The notes beneath the pieces were generated by a model, which did not search any database, had not been told where the DNA came from, and worked only from the letters and a program-made list of their open reading frames with translations. The translations under genes and the position numbers were made by a program. A DNA stretch of 11,418 nt, from assembly GCA_013138675.1 (NCBI GenBank), contig WTCH01000362.1:1-11418 (forward strand), read 5' to 3'. The stretch is from Woeseiaceae bacterium (GTDB taxonomy: Bacteria > Pseudomonadota > Gammaproteobacteria > Steroidobacterales > Woeseiaceae). Positions within the stretch are counted from its first letter, which is position 1; each line of letters begins with the position of its first letter. Shown in pieces: positions 7,261 through 11,418 of this stretch.

Positions 7261-7288
7261 TTTTTACAGGTGTCGGAAAACTTGTCAA
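7261..7288 (-). promoter_or_regulatory. Candidate sigma70 promoter for the HD-domain gene
   Basis: Read on the minus strand, a perfect -35 hexamer TTGACA lies at 7288-7283 and a TAAAAA -10 (four of six matches) at 7266-7261, with a 16-base spacer. The -35 box overlaps the TGA stop codon of the exonuclease gene (7287-7285). Transcription would begin near 7254, giving a leader of about 157 bases to the preferred HD-gene start at 7097 or about 73 to the alternative at 7181. The imperfect -10 and short spacer keep this tentative. Confidence 0.4.
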
Positions 7289-8052
7289 CATCCGAATTCT
7301 GCGACCACTGGGGCATGGTCGGAGGGGCGCTCCCAGGCGCGCGGCTCCTTGTCGACATAACTGGCATTGCAGCACTTTGTCATCGCGTCGCTCGCCAGTA
7401 TCAGGTCAATGCGGAGACCTGCGTTGCGGCGAAAACCAGCGGCTCGATAATCCCACCAACTGAAGCTCTTCTCGGGTTGGTCGAATGTCCGAAACACATC
7501 GGTCAGACCAAGGTCCATCAATTTGACCAGCGCTTCGCGTTCCTTGGGGCTACACAAGATTCCCTCACCCCACTTCTTCGGGTCATGCACATCCGCGTCA
7601 GCCGGTGCGATGTTGAAGTCGCCCAGTACGACCAGTTTCTCGTGGCGCGATAATTCGTCCTCGAGGAAATCTCTCAAGGTAGCGAGCCAGCGCAGTTTGT
7701 AGTCGTACTTGTCGGAGCCAACTTCCGAGCCATTTGGAATGTAAAGATCAACGACACGGACATCGTCGATTGTCGCTGCAAGCACGCGACGCTGTGGGTC
7801 ATCGAAATCCGGAAACTCAAGGACCGGATCCACAGCCGACGAGCGGCTGATCACAGCGACGCCGTTGTACGTCTTCTGCCCATTGGCAATGGACGCGTAG
7901 CCCACCTCGGCCAACGCCTCGGCTGGAAACGCCTCGGTTACCTGCTTGATCTCCTGCAGCACGAGCACATCAGGATTGTTCGCGTCCAGCCATTCGAGCA
8001 CGTGCGGCAGTCGCACCTTCATCGAGTTGACGTTCCACGTAGCAATCTTCAT
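7285..8052 (-). CDS. xthA: Exodeoxyribonuclease III family AP endonuclease
   Basis: A 255-residue nuclease of the exonuclease III / AP endonuclease 1 family, which incises DNA at abasic sites and removes nucleotides from 3' ends in base-excision repair. All active-site elements are present: Asn7 in TWNVNS, metal ligand Glu34 in LQEIK, Tyr104 in LYIPNG, Asp145 and Asn147 in GDFNIAP, Asp216 in RIDLI, and the terminal Asp245-His246 pair in SDHAP. It is slightly shorter than E. coli XthA (268 aa), as is common for the ExoA-like subgroup. Its ATG overlaps the TGA of oligopeptidase A by four bases (ATGA at 8052-8049), so translation is probably coupled; AAAGAG just upstream may serve as ribosome binding site. 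The family is certain. The symbol is used for the family, since xth paralogues exist in many bacteria. Confidence 0.95.
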   Translation of the reverse strand: MKIATWNVNSMKVRLPHVLEWLDANNPDVLVLQEIKQVTEAFPAEALAEVGYASIANGQKTYNGVAVISRSSAVDPVLEFPDFDDPQRRVLAATIDDVRVVDLYIPNGSEVGSDKYDYKLRWLATLRDFLEDELSRHEKLVVLGDFNIAPADADVHDPKKWGEGILCSPKEREALVKLMDLGLTDVFRTFDQPEKSFSWWDYRAAGFRRNAGLRIDLILASDAMTKCCNASYVDKEPRAWERPSDHAPVVAEFGC

Positions 8053-10076
8053 TCGCTCTTTATCCCGCTTTGTCGCAGCAGCGCATCGATTTCGGGCTTG
8101 CGGCCACGAAAGGCAATGTACGCCTGCATGATGTCACAGCTGCCGCCCACTTCGAGAATCTCGCTGCGAAAACGCAGTGCCGTCTCGTTGTCAAAAATGC
8201 CCGCCTCCTCAAATGCGCCAAACGCGTCCGCGGCAAGAACCTCGGCCCACATGTAGCTGTAGTAACCTGCCGCGTATCCGCCGGCGAAAATGTGCGAGAA
8301 GCTGTGTGGCAGGCGGTTGTAGTCCGGGCTTTCGATCAACGCGATCTCGTCGCGTACCTCGTCCAGTACCTGAAGCGCAAAGCCGCTCTTGTCCGGCGTG
8401 TACTCGGCATGCAGGCGAAAATCGAATAACGCGAACTCGATCTGTCGCAGCATGGCCATGGCCGCTCCGACATGCCGGCTATCGTCAAGCCGGTCGAATA
8501 GTTCCTGGGGTAGCGAATCGCCGGACTCGATATGCGCCGAGCAACGGCTCAACACGTCGTAATGCCACGCGAAGTTCTCCATGAACTGGCTCGGCAGCTC
8601 AACGGCATCCCAGGGCACGCCATTGATCCCCGCGATGCTCGGATAGTCGATCCGGGTCAGCAGGTGATGCAACATATGGCCGAATTCGTGGAACAACGTG
8701 ACGACATCCTCGTGCGTCAGCAAGGACTGATGGCCACCGTTGATGTCGGGTGGCGGGAAATTGCAGACAAGGTAACCGACCGGCAACGTCGCATGTCCAT
8801 TCAGGTTCTTGCGTACGATGCATTCATCGACCCAAGCACCGCTACGCTTGCCGCTGCGCGCGAAAAGATCGGTGTAAAAGCCGCCGATGGGCGCGCTGCC
8901 CTCGTCCTGTACCGAGTAGTAACACACGTCGTCATTCCAGGTAGTGACGCTTTCCTGTCGTTCGAGCTTGACGCCGTAGAGTCGCTCGGCGAGCTCGAAC
9001 AAGCCGGCGATGACAGTCTCAACCGGGAAATACTGGCGTAGCGCCTCGTTCGAAATTGAGTGTTTCTTCTGTTTTAGCTGCTCAAGCCAATAATGGTAGT
9101 CCCACTGTTTGATACTGATGCCTGCAAACTCAGAGAGTTCGGCGGCGTCTTCCTTGGCCGAAGCCCTCGAACGGGCTGCTAATTCGCGCAGAAAATCAAT
9201 GACCTCGGTTGTCGATCCGGCCATCTTCGTGGCCAGCGAGTACTCGGCAAAATTGTCGAAACCAACCAGTTTTGCGGCTTCATGACGCAACGCCAGAATT
9301 GCCTCGATGTTTGTGCCGTTATCCCACTTGGGGTTGCTGCCCTGCTCGGAGGCGCGCGTGACCCAGGCGCGATAGAAACTCTCCCGCAGACCGCGATCGT
9401 CCGCGTGGCGCATCACAGCGTCATACGTCGGATAGTCCAGCGTCAGCAGCCAGCCCTGTCGATCGCGCTTGCGCGCCTCGCCGGCCGCACGTGCGACGAT
9501 CTGCGGCGACAAGCCAGCCAGCTCGCCTTCGTTGGCAACAGCAAGGCTCCAGGCATCCTGCGAGTCCTGGATGTTGTGTTCGAAAGCGGCCTGTGTCGCG
9601 GCGAGCTGCTGCATGATTTCCTTGAAACGCGTCTTATCGGCCTCAGGTAGATCAACGCCCGCGAGTCGGAAGTCACGCAAGGCTTGTTCAACAACGCTCT
9701 TTCGTGCAGCGCTCGCGGTACCGGGCAGTTGCCGGGCGACGGCAGCGTAGGCGCGCTGCAGTCGGGAGTTCTGTGATAATTCGGTGCCGTGCTCGGTCAG
9801 TAAGGGAAGAGCGGCGTTGTAGGCTTCGCGCCACTCTTGTGATTCGAGTACGCCTTGCAGGTGGCTAACCGGAGACCAGACACGGGAAAGTTCGTGCTCC
9901 ATTTCCTCGAGCGGTGCGACCAACGTGTCGAAGTCAGGATGCGGATTCTCGTCCAGCAGCGCCTCAAGCTTTTGCCGGTGCTCTGCGATAAGCTCGCTGA
10001 GCGCCGGCATGACCTGGTCGGGCGCAAGCTCATTGAATCGCGGTAGCGAAGAAATGTTGAGGAGCGGGTTGGGCAT
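8049..10076 (-). CDS. prlC: Oligopeptidase A (M3 family zinc metallopeptidase)
   Basis: A 675-residue cytoplasmic zinc endopeptidase of family M3 (thimet oligopeptidase relatives) that degrades short peptides, including cleaved signal peptides and the products of ATP-dependent proteases. The zinc motif HEFGH occupies 463-467 (ligands His463 and His467, catalytic Glu464), with the third ligand Glu493 in VELPSQ. The downstream GGYAAGYYSYMW block (599-610) carries tyrosines that bind the substrate carbonyl in this family. Length matches E. coli PrlC (680 aa). The start was set at ATG 10076 because homologues begin with MPNPLL-like sequence; the open frame continues 56 codons further to 10244, but that extension runs through the REP-like palindrome and into the divergent glutathione reductase gene. 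The ribosome binding site is weak. The gene is first in a two-gene unit with xthA. Confidence 0.96.
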   Translation of the reverse strand: MPNPLLNISSLPRFNELAPDQVMPALSELIAEHRQKLEALLDENPHPDFDTLVAPLEEMEHELSRVWSPVSHLQGVLESQEWREAYNAALPLLTEHGTELSQNSRLQRAYAAVARQLPGTASAARKSVVEQALRDFRLAGVDLPEADKTRFKEIMQQLAATQAAFEHNIQDSQDAWSLAVANEGELAGLSPQIVARAAGEARKRDRQGWLLTLDYPTYDAVMRHADDRGLRESFYRAWVTRASEQGSNPKWDNGTNIEAILALRHEAAKLVGFDNFAEYSLATKMAGSTTEVIDFLRELAARSRASAKEDAAELSEFAGISIKQWDYHYWLEQLKQKKHSISNEALRQYFPVETVIAGLFELAERLYGVKLERQESVTTWNDDVCYYSVQDEGSAPIGGFYTDLFARSGKRSGAWVDECIVRKNLNGHATLPVGYLVCNFPPPDINGGHQSLLTHEDVVTLFHEFGHMLHHLLTRIDYPSIAGINGVPWDAVELPSQFMENFAWHYDVLSRCSAHIESGDSLPQELFDRLDDSRHVGAAMAMLRQIEFALFDFRLHAEYTPDKSGFALQVLDEVRDEIALIESPDYNRLPHSFSHIFAGGYAAGYYSYMWAEVLAADAFGAFEEAGIFDNETALRFRSEILEVGGSCDIMQAYIAFRGRKPEIDALLRQSGIKSE

Positions 10077-10159
10077 TGCTATGACTGATGTCCGATTCAG
10101 GCGCAGAATATTAGCACAAGGTAGGAGCGGCTTTAGCCGCGAAGATTCTGAGGAATGTG
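10077..10159. promoter_or_regulatory. Divergent promoter region between prlC and gor
   Basis: These 83 bases separate the leftward oligopeptidase A gene from the rightward glutathione reductase gene and should contain both promoters. The AT-rich core at 10107-10113 (AATATTA) offers a weak -10 in each direction: TAATAT leftward and TATTAG rightward, each four of six. No good -35 partner was found. The right half is taken by a REP-like palindrome, and a TGAGGA ribosome binding site (10149-10154) serves the reductase. No OxyR-type operator could be recognised by eye. Confidence 0.3.
10121..10142. repeat. REP-like palindromic element (single copy)
   Basis: The sequence GTAGGAGCGGCTTTAGCCGC (10121-10140) followed by GA matches the core of short repetitive extragenic palindromes known from Pseudomonas, Xanthomonadales and related gammaproteobacteria: a GTAGGA head followed by a GC-rich hairpin. 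The stem pairs GCGGCT (10127-10132) with AGCCGC (10135-10140). Such elements are spread by REP-associated tyrosine transposases (RAYTs) and usually sit outside genes. Only one copy is present in the window, so repetition in the genome is inferred from resemblance. It ends 17 bases before the gor start codon and could form a hairpin in the gor leader. Confidence 0.6.
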
Positions 10160-11418
10160 GTGGATAACGATTTCGATCTAATAGTAATTGGCGGCGGCAG
10201 CGGCGGTATTGCACATGCTCGCCGAGCAGCGGAGTACGGTGCACGCGCGGCCGTCATCGAGTACGGGCCACTCGGCGGCACGTGCGTAAATGTTGGCTGT
10301 GTGCCGAAGAAGGTCATGTGGTACACGGCGAGTCATATGCACCACCTGGAACAGGCAGCCGATTACGGCTTCGACGTGACCTTAAATGGACATGACTTTG
10401 CCGCGCTCAAGGAGCGACGCGACACCTATGTTAAACGGCTTAACGGTATTTACGAGGCGAACCTCGACAACAGCGGTGTGACGTATATTGCCGGCGCAGC
10501 CAGTTTCGTTGACTCACACACGCTTGCCGTGAACAGCGAGCAGTACAGGGCGGAGCGCATCGTCATTGCGACGGGCGGGCGTCCAAGTGTCCCGGAGATT
10601 CCGGGTGCCGGGCTTGGTATTACGTCGGACGGTTTTTTCGAACTGGAAGACCGGCCCGGGCGTGTTCTCGTTGCTGGCAGTGGCTATATCGCTGTCGAGC
10701 TTGCTGGTGTCCTCAACGGCCTGGGCAGTGACGTCAAGGTCGTTGTTCGCAAGGACGCGATCATTCGCGAATTCGACACGATGCTCGGCGAACAACTGAT
10801 GGAAGCCATGGAAAAGGACGGCATCGAGATCGAAACACGTGTTGTGCCCGCCGCGGTTGAGAAAACAGCCGATGGCCTGGTGCTGACAGCAGAAGACGGG
10901 CGTTCCCTTGGCCCGGTGGATTGCATTATCTGGGCGATCGGCCGCTCACCCAACACGACGGGACTCGCGCTTGAGAACGGTGGCGTCACTACAGACGAAC
11001 GCGGATTCATCCCGACCGACAAATATCAGCAGACGAATGTTGAACACATATTCGCGCTTGGCGACGTGACTGGCCGCGCCGCACTAACGCCGGTCGCTAT
11101 CGCAGCCGGACGCCGGCTCGCAGACCGGCTATACGGCGGCATGGACGGCAGGCACCTGGAGTACGACCTGATTCCCACGGTTATCTTCAGTCATCCGCCG
11201 ATAGGCACGGTTGGCCTGTCTGAGAGCAATGCCCGCGCCGAGTTCGGTGACAGCGTAAAGGTTTACACCTCCGCCTTTACGCCGATGTACTACGCGCTAG
11301 GTGCGAAGAAGCAGCACTCCGTCATGAAGCTGATTACGGCAGGTGACGACGAGAAGATTGTTGGTTGCCATGTTATTGGCGACGGCGCTGACGAGATGCT
11401 GCAGGGATTCGCAGTAGC
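10160..11418 (+). CDS. gor: Glutathione-disulfide reductase, 3' end cut by window edge
   Basis: A cytoplasmic FAD-dependent disulfide reductase that regenerates reduced glutathione with NADPH. The 419 visible residues cover the FAD-binding GGGSGG (11-16), the redox disulfide motif GGTCVNVGC with Cys42 and Cys47 at the same positions as in E. coli Gor, and the NADPH fold GSGYIAVELAG (173-183). Arg197 and Arg203 match the two arginines that select NADPH. The second FAD segment ALGD is followed by LTPVAIAAGRR, and the interface domain contains IPTVIFSHPPIGTVGL. The sequence runs off the right edge at DEMLQGFAVA, so about 30 residues, including the catalytic His-Pro, are not seen. Two adjacent GTG codons (10157 and 10160) could start translation; 10160 is better spaced from TGAGGA (10149-10154), and an in-frame stop at 10112 with no ATG after it excludes a longer ATG start. 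It is divergent from oligopeptidase A. Confidence 0.95.
   Translation, partial: MDNDFDLIVIGGGSGGIAHARRAAEYGARAAVIEYGPLGGTCVNVGCVPKKVMWYTASHMHHLEQAADYGFDVTLNGHDFAALKERRDTYVKRLNGIYEANLDNSGVTYIAGAASFVDSHTLAVNSEQYRAERIVIATGGRPSVPEIPGAGLGITSDGFFELEDRPGRVLVAGSGYIAVELAGVLNGLGSDVKVVVRKDAIIREFDTMLGEQLMEAMEKDGIEIETRVVPAAVEKTADGLVLTAEDGRSLGPVDCIIWAIGRSPNTTGLALENGGVTTDERGFIPTDKYQQTNVEHIFALGDVTGRAALTPVAIAAGRRLADRLYGGMDGRHLEYDLIPTVIFSHPPIGTVGLSESNARAEFGDSVKVYTSAFTPMYYALGAKKQHSVMKLITAGDDEKIVGCHVIGDGADEMLQGFAV

Noticed and set aside
6231..7463. A 410-codon open frame on the plus strand opposite the HD-domain gene
   Set aside because: It lies antisense to a gene with an intact HD metal site and runs on into the xthA coding region. 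Its translation shows no domain or motif, as expected of a shadow frame in GC-rich DNA.
10077..10244. 56-codon extension of oligopeptidase A
   Set aside because: It translates the REP-like palindrome and the antisense of the gor start, and homologues begin at the MPNPLL-like position.
1..11418. CRISPR array, phage, toxin-antitoxin or defence genes
   Set aside because: No regularly spaced repeats, integrase, transposase, nuclease-immunity pairs or toxin-sized gene pairs were seen; all major reading frames belong to metabolic, transport, repair or unknown membrane proteins.

Overview
The window is an ordinary-looking chromosomal segment of a moderately GC-rich Gram-negative bacterium, most likely a gammaproteobacterium. 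The evidence is an oligopeptidase A / PrlC homologue of typical gammaproteobacterial length (about 675 aa), a glutathione reductase that tracks E. coli Gor closely (redox cysteines at the same positions, 42 and 47), a lipoprotein signal with a lipobox, and a short GTAGGAGCGG...CCGC palindrome of the kind found as REP elements in Pseudomonas and Xanthomonadales relatives. The mix of a BCCT transporter, a carboxylesterase and SDR/MDR oxidoreductases would suit a marine heterotroph, but the exact lineage cannot be read from this sequence. Genes fill nearly the whole window. No gap reaches 300 bases, and no tRNA, rRNA, CRISPR array, insertion sequence or phage gene was seen.

Layout: (1) 73-519 (+), a small acidic single-pass membrane protein of unknown function. 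(2) 547-5400 (-), a tight four-gene cluster read from high to low coordinates: NAD-type short-chain dehydrogenase, quinone-oxidoreductase-like MDR enzyme, CaiT-sized BCCT transporter, and a lipoprotein type-B carboxylesterase. The gaps are 27, 15 and 3 bases, so it is almost certainly one operon. (3) 5487-6059 (+), a four-helix membrane protein of unknown function, transcribed divergently from the operon and converging on the next block with only 3 bases between stop codons. (4) 6063-10076 (-), oligopeptidase A, an exonuclease III family AP endonuclease overlapping it by 4 bases (ATGA), then an HD-domain phosphohydrolase after a gap that holds its own candidate promoter. (5) 10160 to the right edge (+), glutathione reductase, missing roughly its last 30 residues, divergent from oligopeptidase A across an 83-base spacer that carries the REP-like palindrome.

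How the genes may work together: blocks 4 and 5 look like housekeeping (peptide turnover, base-excision repair, thiol redox). The accessory part is the four-gene operon. The esterase is predicted to be anchored outside the cytoplasm, the transporter family takes up quaternary-ammonium or related betaine compounds, and two NAD(P)-dependent oxidoreductases could process an imported product. A scavenging module for betaine, choline or carnitine esters is therefore a reasonable hypothesis. The substrate itself is inference and is not shown by the sequence.
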